DNA of 64,000 nt from Cutibacterium avidum ATCC 25577 (GCF_000227295.1 NZ_JH165054.1:682693-746692); one strand, 5' to 3'; shown: positions 8,832 through 17,992, numbered from the stretch's first letter. The notes: generated by a model not told the origin, from the letters alone. Translations and numbers: made by a program.

Positions 8832-10144
8832 TGAGCAGCACTTCCGTCCCCACACGTCGTCCCCCGGGACGTCTGCGTCGTGGCTATCGATGGTTGCGCG
8901 CGCACCCCATGATCCTCGACTCGGTGTTCGCCTTCGTCGTCGTTGTGGTCACCGTGATGTCCTGGGCTCAGCAAGACCATGTCACTGCCCATGAAATATG
9001 GATGCTCGTGCTGGTCCTAGCGGTTGCAGCCTCCTGGGTGTGGGCCCGCACCAGGCCGGAGATCACGGCGGCAGTACTGGTCGGCTCACACCTCGTCCAG
9101 CTTGCGATGACGACCGACCCGTGGCCGCAGAACGTTCTGGTACCCATCATCCTGTACCAACTCTCGCTGAAGACCGAGAGACCACGGCGCAGCTTCTGGC
9201 TCGCACTGTGCTTCGTCGCCCCGAGCGCCGCCGCGGTGAGTTGGGGATTCGACCCCAGGTCCGATCTGAACACGCATACGAAGCTGCTGCGCTCCGGCAT
9301 CATCGCGATCGGGTGCATGGCATGTTGTCTGGCAGCCTGGTTCGCCGGAAGTGCGGCTCGGGATCGTCGCCAGACCATGGAGGCGTTGCGCCAACGCGCC
9401 ATCGACCTGGAACGCGAACGCGACCAGGGCATCCGTCTTGCCACTCAGGAGGAACGCGCCAAGATCGCCCGGGACATGCACGACATCGTCGCCCACTCCC
9501 TGTCGGTCATCGTGGTGCAGGCCGACGGTGGCTCCTATCTCGCCCATCACGAGGAGGTCGGCGACGCCGAGACCCGTCTGGCGGCCAGCGCCCAGGCTCT
9601 CGACACGATCGCCACGACCGCCCGTCACGCCCTCGACGAGACCCGCCGTCTCGTCGGGGTGCTGCGCGACGACGACTCCGACCCCGAACTCGCACCCACC
9701 CAGGGCCTTGACGACATTCCTCGTCTGGTCGAGGAGATGAAGGGAGCGCTGTCCATCGACCTCAGGGTCGAAGGAGACCCGGAATGCCACGAACCCCTCT
9801 CCCAGGGCGCCCAGCTGGCCTGTTACCGCGTTGCCCAAGAAGCCCTCACCAACGTCCTCAAGCACGGTGGTCCTGCCGCCACTGCCCAGGTCATCGTCAG
9901 CCATCACCCCGACGACGTCACCCTGGAGATCCTCGACGACGGCCGAGGAGCCGGAGTGACTGGCATCGAGCGGGCCGACGGGGCAGGGCACGGCCTGGTG
10001 GGAATGCGCGAACGTATGTCCGCTTGGGGTGGCACCCTTGAGGTGGGGAGTCGCCCGGACCACGGGTTCCGAGTCCACGGCGTCATCCCCACCCATCAAT
10101 CATTCAGTAATCGTCAGTCCGAGCCCCGAAGGACCATGCCATGA
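8831..10144 (+). CDS. NarL-family (HisKA_3) sensor histidine kinase
   Basis: 437-residue membrane sensor kinase. Several hydrophobic segments (about residues 28-170) form the sensor, then a coiled segment (residues 175-205) leads to the dimerisation domain ERAKIARDMHDIVAHSLS with the phosphorylated histidine at H217. The HATPase domain has YRVAQEALTNVLKH, DDGRGAG and GHGLVGMRERM. Start GTG at 8831 follows TAGGGT by seven bases with no ribosome binding site, consistent with a leaderless mRNA. The stop overlaps the regulator start as ATGA. The cognate pair stands directly upstream of a MacB-type ABC module, which it may control. Confidence 0.9.
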   Translation: MSSTSVPTRRPPGRLRRGYRWLRAHPMILDSVFAFVVVVVTVMSWAQQDHVTAHEIWMLVLVLAVAASWVWARTRPEITAAVLVGSHLVQLAMTTDPWPQNVLVPIILYQLSLKTERPRRSFWLALCFVAPSAAAVSWGFDPRSDLNTHTKLLRSGIIAIGCMACCLAAWFAGSAARDRRQTMEALRQRAIDLERERDQGIRLATQEERAKIARDMHDIVAHSLSVIVVQADGGSYLAHHEEVGDAETRLAASAQALDTIATTARHALDETRRLVGVLRDDDSDPELAPTQGLDDIPRLVEEMKGALSIDLRVEGDPECHEPLSQGAQLACYRVAQEALTNVLKHGGPAATAQVIVSHHPDDVTLEILDDGRGAGVTGIERADGAGHGLVGMRERMSAWGGTLEVGSRPDHGFRVHGVIPTHQSFSNRQSEPRRTMP

Positions 10145-10815
10145 CCGACCCGATCCGACTCCTCCTGGCCGATGACCAGCAGATGGTTCGTGCCGGATTC
10201 CGTCTGGTCCTCGACGCCCAGCCCGACATGACCGTCGTCGGCGAGGCCAACACCGGCGCCGAAGCCGTCACCCTCGTCGATGAGCTGTCCCCCGACGTCG
10301 TCCTCATGGACATCCGAATGCCCATCCTCGACGGCCTGGGCGCCACCGAGAAGATCATGGCCGCCCACACTGAGGCCAGGATCCTCGTCTTGACGACCTT
10401 CGACCTTGACGAGTACGTCCATGCTGCCCTGCGCGCCGGAGCGTCCGGATTCATGCTCAAGGACGCCGGTCCGACGGAACTGCTGGCTGCCATCCGAGCG
10501 GTTCGTGACGGCGACTCGGTCGTCGCCCCGTCGGCCACCCGTCGTCTCATCGAACGCTTCATCCCTCGTCAGGGGGAGGGTGCGCCGACGATGACCGACC
10601 CCAAGCTCATAGATTCGCTGTCCGACCGGGAGCGCGAAGTGCTCACCTGCGTCGGCGAGGGGCTGACGAACACCGAGATCGCCGAGCGGCTCTACCTGGC
10701 CGAGACAACCGTCAAGACCCACGTCGGGCACATCCTGTCCAAACTCAACCTGCGCGACCGGGTCTCCATGGTCATCACTGCCTACGACGCCGGACTGGTT
10801 CGGCCCGGCCGCTAA
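10141..10815 (+). CDS. NarL/LuxR-family response regulator
   Basis: 224-residue DNA-binding regulator, partner of the preceding kinase. The receiver domain has the acidic pair D11/D12, the phosphoacceptor D57 in VVLMDIRMP and the conserved lysine in FMLKDAG. The C-terminal LuxR helix-turn-helix begins LSDREREVLTCVGEG and contains NTEIAERLYLAETTVKTHV. Its ATG overlaps the kinase stop by four bases. Inverted repeats between this gene and the ABC genes (10868-10947) are candidate binding sites. Confidence 0.93.
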   Translation: MTDPIRLLLADDQQMVRAGFRLVLDAQPDMTVVGEANTGAEAVTLVDELSPDVVLMDIRMPILDGLGATEKIMAAHTEARILVLTTFDLDEYVHAALRAGASGFMLKDAGPTELLAAIRAVRDGDSVVAPSATRRLIERFIPRQGEGAPTMTDPKLIDSLSDREREVLTCVGEGLTNTEIAERLYLAETTVKTHVGHILSKLNLRDRVSMVITAYDAGLVRPGR

Positions 10816-10867
10816 CCTTTCGGACATGAGGGGCCTCAGCCCGGTCCTTCTGCGGACGAGCTGGGTC

Positions 10868-10947
10868 CTCCTGCAGTAGGAGAGCGGGAACCGTTCCCGG
10901 GACTGATGTGTGACGAGGGACAACGCCCATAGCGTCAAAGGCGTTGT
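10868..10947 (+). promoter_or_regulatory. Cluster of inverted repeats before MacB-type ABC genes
   Basis: Three palindromes fall within 80 bases: CTCCT-gcagt-AGGAG (10868-10882), GGGAAC-c-GTTCCC (10886-10898), and ACAACGCC (10920-10927) with GGCGTTGT (10940-10947). The region is the 5' flank of the ATPase gene at 10971. The first two look like response-regulator operators; the third could be a leader hairpin. Roles are inferred. Confidence 0.45.
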
Positions 10948-10970
10948 TGCACCTCGACACAGGAGTTCTC

Positions 10971-11708
10971 ATGTCTGCCTCAGCGCCGGCCGCGCCGACC
11001 ACATCCTCGACGACCGCCCCCAGCGCGGTCCGCACCCTTGACCTCACCAAGACCTACGGCTCGGGAGCCACCCTTGTGCGGGCGCTGCGCTCCGTGACCC
11101 TCGACATCCCGGCCGGGCGCTTCACCGCCATCATGGGAGCGTCGGGTTCGGGCAAGTCGACCCTGCTGCACTGCATGACGGGTCTGGACTCCCCCACCTC
11201 CGGACGGGTGTGGATCGGTGACACCGAGATCACTCACCTCGACGACGACGCCCTCACCCGGCTGCGTCGCGACCACGTCGGATTCGTGTTCCAGTCCTTC
11301 AACCTCATGCCGACGCTGACGGCCTCCGACAACATCATGCTGCCGTTGCGGCTGTCCCACCGCAAGGTCGACAAGGAGTGGTTCGATCACATCACCGGAA
11401 TGCTCGGTCTCACCGAGCGTCTTCGCCACAAGCCGTCGGAGCTGTCAGGCGGCCAGCAGCAGCGCGTTGCCGTCGCCCGTGCCCTGGTGACCCGCCCGGA
11501 CGTCATCGTCGCCGACGAGCCCACCGGCGCCCTCGACTCGGAGGCCAGCGACGACCTGCTCGACTTCCTGCGCCACTGCGTCGACGACCTCGGCCAGAGC
11601 GTCGTCATGGTCACCCACGACCGCGACACCGCCGCCAGGGCCGACGACATCGTCACCGTCGCTGACGGCCAGGTGTCCACCACTCGTGGGCAGGAGGTGT
11701 TGGCATGA
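10971..11708 (+). CDS. ABC transporter ATP-binding protein (MacB/LolD type)
   Basis: 245-residue ATPase that drives the following FtsX-type permease. Walker A is GASGSGKST, Q-loop FVFQSFNLMP, signature LSGGQQQRVAVARAL, Walker B VIVADEPTGALD, and H-loop MVTHD. The ATG at 10971 has AGGAG five bases upstream; an in-frame start at 10944 lacks a site. A low-complexity Ala/Ser/Thr stretch of about 20 residues precedes the domain. Such pairs, downstream of NarL-type two-component systems, often export or resist antimicrobial peptides or envelope-active compounds (family knowledge); the substrate here is unknown. Confidence 0.92.
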   Translation: MSASAPAAPTTSSTTAPSAVRTLDLTKTYGSGATLVRALRSVTLDIPAGRFTAIMGASGSGKSTLLHCMTGLDSPTSGRVWIGDTEITHLDDDALTRLRRDHVGFVFQSFNLMPTLTASDNIMLPLRLSHRKVDKEWFDHITGMLGLTERLRHKPSELSGGQQQRVAVARALVTRPDVIVADEPTGALDSEASDDLLDFLRHCVDDLGQSVVMVTHDRDTAARADDIVTVADGQVSTTRGQEVLA

Positions 11709-14122
11709 TTCATGAACGTCGTCGTCTCATTCCCACGATGATCGCCGTCATCATCGGGGTGGCCTTCATGGCCAGCACCCTGATGTTGATGGATTCGATC
11801 AAGGCTTCCACGTTGCGGACCCAGGCGGCAGCCGTCGGGGATGCCGCCGTAGTCGTGACTGGCAAGGACAAGACCATTGCCCAGACCACCGTTGACAAGG
11901 TCGCCAAGGTCGATGGTGTGACCTCGGTCGAGGCCACCCGCAACGTCTTCCTGCAGCGCACCGACAACGGGCAGTCCGCCTATGTCTCCGGCCACCTCAT
12001 ACCAGCCCACCCCGACATGGTCGAGGGACGCGCCCCGACGGGGCCGAACGAAGTCGCCGTCAACCAGAGCACTGCGGACAACAAGGCCGCGGTCGGCTCC
12101 CGAATCACGGTCAGTGACATGTCTCAGAAGAAGCTGAAGTCCACCAACCTGACCGTGGTGGGCGTGCTCAATCCGAATGCTCGGACCACGAGCACCCCGA
12201 CCTCTCCGGAGATCTACCTGCCTGCCGCCACCCTGGCCGGCATCAGTGGTCAGGAAGGTGCCGACGTCCTGTACGTCAATTCCGACCGCCCAGCCTCCGA
12301 GGTCGTCAAGGATGCCTCCAAGGCCGTCGGCAGTACCGCCACCGTCCGTACCGCAGACGACGAGCGAGCCCACCAGGCCGAGCACGCCTCCGACGGATTC
12401 GCGGCCATGACGACCTTCATGGGTGCCTTCGCCGTCATCGCCCTGGCCGTCGCAGCGATGGTGATCGTCAACACCTTCACCATCCTCGTCGCCCAACGCA
12501 CCCGCACCCTGGCCTTGGCCCGCTGTATCGGTGCCACCCGCAAGCAGGTGCGTCGCTCGGTGGTGGGCGAGGCCCTCACCGCCGGCCTCATCGGATCGGC
12601 CGTCGGAACGGCTCTTGGTATTGGCGTCACCCAGCTCATGCTCATGGGGCTCAAGGCTGCGGGCTCCCCTGTCGACGCTTCGGTCAGCGTCACCGTGATG
12701 TCATGCATCATCCCACTCATTGTCGGAATCGTCGTGACGACCTTGGCCGCCCTATCACCGGCACGTCGCGCCACCAAGGTCGCCCCGGTCGCTGCTCTGC
12801 AGCCCATGACCGAGACGCCCACCCGCAGGATCGGTCGGGTCCGCATCATGCTCGGTGCCCTGCTCTTCATCGCCGGTGCCGCCCTCGTCGTCGTCTCCGC
12901 GACCGCTGACATGGAGACCAATGTCGCCGTACTGTGCGGGGTGGCCGGTGGATTCGTCAGTTTTGCCGGCGTGCTAGTGCTGGCTCCCGTCCTCATCGGC
13001 GGGCTGAGCCGAGCCGTCGGCTCAGCCCATCTCGGCGGGGTTCCGGGGGAGTTGGCTGTCGAGAACACTCAGCGCAACCCGCGCCGTACCGCCACGACGA
13101 CGTCTGCCCTGCTCATCGGCGTCACCCTCATCACCACCGTCGCGACGGGAGCTGCCACCGGACGGGCCTCCATCGACAAGGTCATGAACGGTCACTTCCC
13201 CGTCGACGCCACCGTGCGAGCCCAGGGTCCGCTCGACAAGGCGACCATTCAGGACGCCAGGAAGACCGACGGAGTCGCCAAGGTCGCTACTGTGACGACA
13301 GCCACCGGAACCATTGAGGGCGGCGGGGATGCCAAGCAGACCACCATCCAGGGCGTCTCATCGGAGTTCTCCCAGGTCGTTCGCAACGATTCCGCCACCA
13401 AGGGGCTCGACAGCACCCACGCCGTGGGCTCCGTGCCAGGTGCCTCTGACGGCGACAAGATCACCGTCACCGTCAATGGCAACAAGGTCAACCTGACCCT
13501 GGTCGGACATGGTCAGGACACGCAGGGCATCGTCGTCACCCAGGACGTCATGACCAAGCTGGCTCCGAAGGCCGAACCCACCCAGCTGCAGGTCCGCTAC
13601 AAGGACGGCACCGATCAGTCCAAGACCACCCAGGCCCTGTCCAAGTCCATGTCGGCCCACCAGGGAGTGACGGTCGCCTCGACCGCTGATCAGAAGGCCC
13701 AGATGGACAAGGTGATCAACATCCTGCTCGGCATGATCGTCGGTCTGCTGGTGATTTCGGTCATCATCGCAATGGTCGGCGTCGCAAACACCCTTGGCCT
13801 GTCGGTGGTGGAGCGCACCCGCGAGATCGGGTTGCTGCGCGCCCTCGGACTGACGCGGAAACAGGTGCGGTCGATGTTCGGCACGGAGGCGCTCATCCTC
13901 TCGGGCATTGCGGCAATCCTCGGTATCGCGCTGGGTATCGGATACGGCATCGCCGGATCCCACGCCCTCTTCAGCTCGATCATGACCGTTCAGGCTTCCG
14001 TGCCGTGGGTTCAGATGCTCGTGGTGGCCGTCGTCTCGGTGCTGGCCGGATGGCTGGCCTCCGTGATCCCCGGTCGCCGGGGAGCGAAGATCAAGCCCGC
14101 CGTCGCCCTGGCTGAGGAGTGA
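11705..14122 (+). CDS. FtsX-like ABC permease (large, MacB-type)
   Basis: 805-residue membrane protein forming the transporter with the ATPase whose stop it overlaps (ATGA). The first membrane segment (IPTMIAVIIGVAFMAS) is followed by an extracytoplasmic domain (about residues 35-230), three membrane segments with an FtsX domain (ARCIGATRKQVRRS), two more around residues 380-430, a second periplasmic-type domain (about 480-670), and a C-terminal FtsX domain (GLLRALGLTRKQVRSMFGTEALIL). The two-domain architecture is typical of actinobacterial MacB-like permeases that move substrates by mechanotransmission. The N-terminus before the first helix is short (about 9 residues). Confidence 0.9.
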   Translation: MIHERRRLIPTMIAVIIGVAFMASTLMLMDSIKASTLRTQAAAVGDAAVVVTGKDKTIAQTTVDKVAKVDGVTSVEATRNVFLQRTDNGQSAYVSGHLIPAHPDMVEGRAPTGPNEVAVNQSTADNKAAVGSRITVSDMSQKKLKSTNLTVVGVLNPNARTTSTPTSPEIYLPAATLAGISGQEGADVLYVNSDRPASEVVKDASKAVGSTATVRTADDERAHQAEHASDGFAAMTTFMGAFAVIALAVAAMVIVNTFTILVAQRTRTLALARCIGATRKQVRRSVVGEALTAGLIGSAVGTALGIGVTQLMLMGLKAAGSPVDASVSVTVMSCIIPLIVGIVVTTLAALSPARRATKVAPVAALQPMTETPTRRIGRVRIMLGALLFIAGAALVVVSATADMETNVAVLCGVAGGFVSFAGVLVLAPVLIGGLSRAVGSAHLGGVPGELAVENTQRNPRRTATTTSALLIGVTLITTVATGAATGRASIDKVMNGHFPVDATVRAQGPLDKATIQDARKTDGVAKVATVTTATGTIEGGGDAKQTTIQGVSSEFSQVVRNDSATKGLDSTHAVGSVPGASDGDKITVTVNGNKVNLTLVGHGQDTQGIVVTQDVMTKLAPKAEPTQLQVRYKDGTDQSKTTQALSKSMSAHQGVTVASTADQKAQMDKVINILLGMIVGLLVISVIIAMVGVANTLGLSVVERTREIGLLRALGLTRKQVRSMFGTEALILSGIAAILGIALGIGYGIAGSHALFSSIMTVQASVPWVQMLVVAVVSVLAGWLASVIPGRRGAKIKPAVALAEE

Positions 14123-14149
14123 GCTCAAGGGCTGGCGACACCGTGAGGT

Positions 14150-14560
14150 TCACAGCAGGCCTCGCTGTTGCAGGGCCGGGATGACCCGGCCGAGCAGCAG
14201 CGGGGCCTGTCTCGCGTCATCGTGGCAGTGGTCGAGGTCGGTCCACTCGTACTCGACGATCTCGGAGTCGGGGACGGGCTCGGGCCAGGAGTCCTGCCAG
14301 TCACACACATAAACCGCGCAGCGAATGCCGTCGGCGTCACCGTTAGCGGCAGGGGCGTCGAAGGTTCCCAGGTGGGTGAGGTCTGCGGGATCGAGGACCA
14401 GACAGGTCTCCTCCCGGGCCTCCCTGATGGCGGCCTCGAGAGGGGTCTCGCCGGGCTCGATCTTGCCACCGGGAAGGATGACGTGATCGGCTCCCCGTTT
14501 TCGGACGTTGAGACAGGTTCGCCCTCGCATCAGGCACACGGCGGAGAGGTTGAAGATCAC
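14150..14560 (-). CDS. NUDIX hydrolase
   Basis: 136-residue NUDIX pyrophosphohydrolase. The Nudix box runs from GGKIEPGETPLEAAIREA through REETCL, matching GX5EX7REUXEEXGU except that a cysteine replaces the final-region glycine. Start taken as GTG 14558-14560, giving VIFNLSAVCLM; TACCCT on the minus strand (14567-14572) ends six bases before it, which suits a leaderless mRNA. Longer in-frame starts would run through the palindromic repeat. Substrate unknown; small size suggests nucleotide-pool cleaning. Confidence 0.82.
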   Translation of the reverse strand: MIFNLSAVCLMRGRTCLNVRKRGADHVILPGGKIEPGETPLEAAIREAREETCLVLDPADLTHLGTFDAPAANGDADGIRCAVYVCDWQDSWPEPVPDSEIVEYEWTDLDHCHDDARQAPLLLGRVIPALQQRGLL

Positions 14561-14587
14561 CTGGTCAGGGTATCGATACTCCGGGAC

Positions 14588-14669
14588 CACCCCACGGAGC
14601 TGCCAAAAAGTGGCCCGGATCAGGCATGTACACGTTTTCATCTCGATTTTCTGGCAGCTCCGTGGGGTG
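14588..14669. repeat. Palindromic repeat element, copy 1
   Basis: Perfect 18-bp inverted arms CACCCCACGGAGCTGCCA (14588-14605) and TGGCAGCTCCGTGGGGTG (14652-14669) flank exactly 46 bases that begin AAAA and end TTTTC. The same architecture recurs at 37211-37286. GGTATCGAT lies just outside the left arm in both copies. It sits between the divergent NUDIX and permease genes; the NUDIX -35 region would fall in the left arm. Confidence 0.85.
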
Positions 14670-14777
14670 ACCGGCAAGTATCGGCACCTCGGCGTCGTCG
14701 TGACCTCTCGCCTGCACGAACGCTCACCCCTCGATCACCGCCGCCTCCTTCTCGGACCCGCCCCTAAACTCACCGGC

Positions 14778-16142
14778 GTGACCGAACCTGATCAGCAACT
14801 GCACCGCAGTCTGAGAAACCGACACATCCAGCTCATCGCCCTGGGTGGCGCCATCGGAACCGGTCTGTTCTACGGAGCTGCCGACTCGATCTCCGCCGCT
14901 GGCCCGGCCATCGTCATCAGTTACCTAGTGGGGGGCGCGGTGATCTACCTCATTATGCGTGCCCTCGGCGAGATGAGCGTCCACCACCCGACGTCGGGCG
15001 CCTTCAGTGAGTACGCGCACCGATGGTGGGGGGACCTGCCCGGCTTCATCTCCGGCTGGAACTACTGGTTCAACTACATCTTCGTGTCGATGGCGGAGCT
15101 CTCGGTGGTCGGAATCTACGTCAACTACTGGTTCCCGGTCGTGCCCCGCTGGCTGTCAGCGGCGGTTCTCCTCGTCATCGTCACCACTGTCAACCTGCTC
15201 CACGTGCGCGCCTACGGCGAGGTGGAGTTCTGGTTCGCCATCATCAAGGTCGTCGCCATCGTCGCGATGATCATCCTGGGGCTGTGGATCATCCTCCTCG
15301 GATCTCCCCCCACCCCAGCGACCGGATTCAGCAACATGTGGCGCAACGGCGGGTTCATGCCCTACGGCGTCACCGGGATGCTCGCCGGCATCATCATCGT
15401 CATGTTCTCCTTCGGCGGCACCGAACTCATCGGCATCACCGCAGGCGAGGCCGAGGACCCGCAGTGTTCCATCCCGAAGGCCATCAACCGGGTCGTCGGG
15501 CGGATCCTGATCTTCTACGTCGGCGCCCTCGTCGTCATGCTGGCCATCGTCCCGTGGACCAAGATCGACGGCACCGCCAGCCCCTTCGTCCAGATCTTCG
15601 ACCTCGTCGGCATCCCGGGAGCGGCCGCCATTCTCAATCTCGTCGTGCTCACCGCGGCGATGTCGGCGTACAACTCCGGCCTCTACGCCAACGGTCGGAT
15701 GCTGCACGCCTTGGCCCACCAGGGTGACGCCCCCAAGGTTCTCGGCAAGGTCAACAGGGCCGGCTCCCCGTGGGTCGGTGTGCTGGTCTCCAGCGCGGTG
15801 ACGGCCATCGCGGTGGTCGTCGTCGGGCTGCTGCCGGAACAGGCGTTCATGTACATCATGTCGATCGCCACGATCTCCGCCATCATCAACTGGGCGACAA
15901 TCATCATCACCCAGATGCTCTTCCGTCGTCGTCTGGCCCCCGAGACCCGCGCAAACCTCAAGTTCCAGATGCCGGGAGCACCGGTGACCAACTGGATCGT
16001 CATCGCCTTCCTGGTGCTCATGGTCGTCGTCATGCTGATCATGCCGCCCTTCCGGATCGCCGTGGCGATCGGCCCGATCTGGCTGGCCGTCCTGACTCTG
16101 GGGTGGTGGCTGTCTCGTCGCCGCAATCAGTCACGGGGCTGA
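14778..16142 (+). CDS. Amino-acid permease (APC family, AAT type)
   Basis: 454-residue proton-coupled amino-acid importer with 12 predicted membrane segments, most like the CycA/AroP/GabP group. Diagnostic start RHIQLIALGGAIGTGLFYG in helix one, then GEMSVHHPTSGAF and SFGGTELIGITAGEAEDP. The substrate is not clear from sequence. GTG start at 14778 has no ribosome binding site; TAAACT (14765-14770) ends seven bases before, fitting leaderless translation. Upstream in-frame codons would read through the repeat element. Ends at a shared hairpin with the convergent AspT-type gene. Confidence 0.9.
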   Translation: MTEPDQQLHRSLRNRHIQLIALGGAIGTGLFYGAADSISAAGPAIVISYLVGGAVIYLIMRALGEMSVHHPTSGAFSEYAHRWWGDLPGFISGWNYWFNYIFVSMAELSVVGIYVNYWFPVVPRWLSAAVLLVIVTTVNLLHVRAYGEVEFWFAIIKVVAIVAMIILGLWIILLGSPPTPATGFSNMWRNGGFMPYGVTGMLAGIIIVMFSFGGTELIGITAGEAEDPQCSIPKAINRVVGRILIFYVGALVVMLAIVPWTKIDGTASPFVQIFDLVGIPGAAAILNLVVLTAAMSAYNSGLYANGRMLHALAHQGDAPKVLGKVNRAGSPWVGVLVSSAVTAIAVVVVGLLPEQAFMYIMSIATISAIINWATIIITQMLFRRRLAPETRANLKFQMPGAPVTNWIVIAFLVLMVVVMLIMPPFRIAVAIGPIWLAVLTLGWWLSRRRNQSRG

Positions 16143-16163
16143 TCAGGTCCCCTCACTGACATG

Positions 16164-16201
16164 ACGGGGGCCGGACGGTTGCACAACCGACCGGCCCCCG
16201 T
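16164..16201. terminator. Bidirectional terminator between convergent genes
   Basis: ACGGGGGCCGG (16164-16174) pairs with CCGGCCCCCGT (16191-16201), and an inner CGGTT/AACCG stem closes a four-base loop. It lies midway between the stop codons of the amino-acid permease and the AspT-type transporter. Confidence 0.85.
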
Positions 16202-16212
16202 TCCGGAAGAAC

Positions 16213-17790
16213 TCACACCAGGACGATGACCTGCACCAGGAGGATCTTGACGATGGTTCCCAGCGCGAAGAGGGCACCGTAGGCCGACTCGATGCGCTCG
16301 TCGTTGACCAAGGAGTTGGCGTAGCTGAGGATGGCCGGCTGGCCCACGAAACCGGCGAAGGCACCGGTGGCGCGCTGGGCCGACAGTTTCATGAACCAGG
16401 CCGCAGCAATGACGATCACTCCACCGAGGACCAAGGTGACGGCTGAGACGCCGATAACTGCCAGACCGGTCCAGCTGGCGGCCTGGGACAGGAAGGCGGG
16501 ACCGGACGCCAGCCCGACGCAGGCCAGGAAAATCATGAGACCGAGCTGACGCAGAATCGCGTTGGTGGCGTGTGGCAGCTGCCACCGCAATGGACCCGTA
16601 CGATGCACCGACCCCAGGATCATACCCATGACGAGCGGTCCGGCTGCGGTTCCCAGCTCGAAGCGCAAGCCGCCGGGCAGGGCCACCATGAGAGCCCCGA
16701 GCAGCAGACCAAGGGCGGCGCCGAGCCCCAGGGACAGGGCGTCGACCTGGGAGACGCGGGCCTCGGAGTCACCGAAGAGGTCGGCGGCGTCGGACAGACG
16801 ATTCGCCGGCACCACGCACAGCACGCGGTCGCCCGGCTGCAGGACGATGTCATCGCGGGCCAACATGTCGAGGTCGCCACGACGCACCCGAGTCACCTTG
16901 CCACTGGTACGGCCGCGCACATCGATGCTGCCGAGGGTGTGCCCGACCAGGGCAGGGTTGGACACCAGGAAGCGGCGGAAGTCAATCTCGTGGCGCTCGT
17001 CGGTGAGGGCGCGATCAGAGATGTGGCCCAAGTGCTCGACGGCACGGTTGACGTCGTCAGGGTTGCCGACGACGAGAACCTGGTCGCCGACATGGAGGTC
17101 GTCGTCCGGGGTGGCCAGCCGCATCTCGCCGTCGCGCAGCAGGTAGGACATCCGGATCTGGTCGTCGTTGAAACCTGGGGTCTCGCGAATGGAGGTCTCG
17201 CGATCGACGACCGTTGACACCGAAGTCAGCCCGGCCTCGGCCATGGAGGTGTTGTCCTTGGTGGCCGGCCAGTGCCGCTTGGCGACGAGGGCGACCATGA
17301 CGAGCCCGACGACAACCCCGACCGGATACGACAACGCATAGCCAACGAGGGTGTCCCCGGCGCCGTGGGTGGCCGTCGATGCGGCGTCGATGGCCGGTGA
17401 GGTGAGGACACCGGCGTACAGGCCGGCGACGTGGGCCGGGCTCAGTCCGAACAATCGTCCCAACCCGAGCCCGGCGGCTGCCATGGCGGCAAGCCCGACG
17501 ATGCCGGCGAACATGAGGCTCCACTGACGTTTGAGGTCGGACAGGAAGGTCGATCCAGCAGCCAGGCCGACGGTGTAACAGAACAGCACGACGCCGAAGC
17601 CCTTGATCATGCCCAGGTCCTGGCCGAAACGTGGGTCGAGGGCACCCACGACGAGCCCCATGAAGAGGGCACCAGCAGCACCGAATCTCAGTGGGCCGAA
17701 CTTGATCTGGCCCAGCAGGGCACCAGAAGCCAGGACGATGAGGATCGTCAGCAGTTGATGCGTGGCGAGAAAGTCGGTCAGTACTGTCAT
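16213..17790 (-). CDS. AspT/YidE-type transporter with two RCK_C domains
   Basis: 525-residue member of the aspartate:alanine exchanger (AAEx) family. Two sets of membrane segments (about residues 1-165 and 355-525) flank a cytosolic region with two TrkA-C/RCK_C domains, visible as DLHVGDQVLVVGNPDDV and IVLQPGDRVLCVVPANRL. Each membrane half has the characteristic glycine-rich repeats. Family members exchange carboxylates or serve as uncharacterised anion transporters; the substrate here is unknown. ATG at 17788-17790 with AGGAG five bases upstream. A TACAAT -10 hexamer (minus, 17880-17885) and the palindrome CAATCC-tt-GGATTG (17870-17883) mark its promoter. Confidence 0.87.
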   Translation of the reverse strand: MTVLTDFLATHQLLTILIVLASGALLGQIKFGPLRFGAAGALFMGLVVGALDPRFGQDLGMIKGFGVVLFCYTVGLAAGSTFLSDLKRQWSLMFAGIVGLAAMAAAGLGLGRLFGLSPAHVAGLYAGVLTSPAIDAASTATHGAGDTLVGYALSYPVGVVVGLVMVALVAKRHWPATKDNTSMAEAGLTSVSTVVDRETSIRETPGFNDDQIRMSYLLRDGEMRLATPDDDLHVGDQVLVVGNPDDVNRAVEHLGHISDRALTDERHEIDFRRFLVSNPALVGHTLGSIDVRGRTSGKVTRVRRGDLDMLARDDIVLQPGDRVLCVVPANRLSDAADLFGDSEARVSQVDALSLGLGAALGLLLGALMVALPGGLRFELGTAAGPLVMGMILGSVHRTGPLRWQLPHATNAILRQLGLMIFLACVGLASGPAFLSQAASWTGLAVIGVSAVTLVLGGVIVIAAAWFMKLSAQRATGAFAGFVGQPAILSYANSLVNDERIESAYGALFALGTIVKILLVQVIVLV

Positions 17791-17964
17791 GAAACTCCTG
17801 ACGTCGTGCCGGCGTTCCCGCCCCGACGGCGGGATGCGTCGTCGCAGCAGTCCCGGGAGGTCCGGGGTTCAATCCTTGGATTGTAGGACCCCGCTCGGAC
17901 AGAGACGATCACGCCCGTGGCGTTGCAGGCTCACACGGCAACGTCCGTGGTCTCATACGTACGA

Positions 17965-17992
17965 GTGCCGCCGCGACGAATCGCGACGGCAC
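17965..17992 (-). terminator. Hairpin downstream of the alcohol dehydrogenase pseudogene
   Basis: GTGCCG-c-CGCGA-cgaa-TCGCG-a-CGGCAC: 11 paired bases interrupted by one mismatch, with a four-base loop. It lies about 80 bases after the dehydrogenase stop on the minus strand. Likely its transcription terminator. Confidence 0.5.

Noticed and set aside
14588-14669. Ordinary intrinsic terminator between NUDIX and permease
   Set aside because: The flanking genes are divergent, so no transcript ends here. The 46-base spacer and the second copy at 37211 in another divergent region also speak against it.
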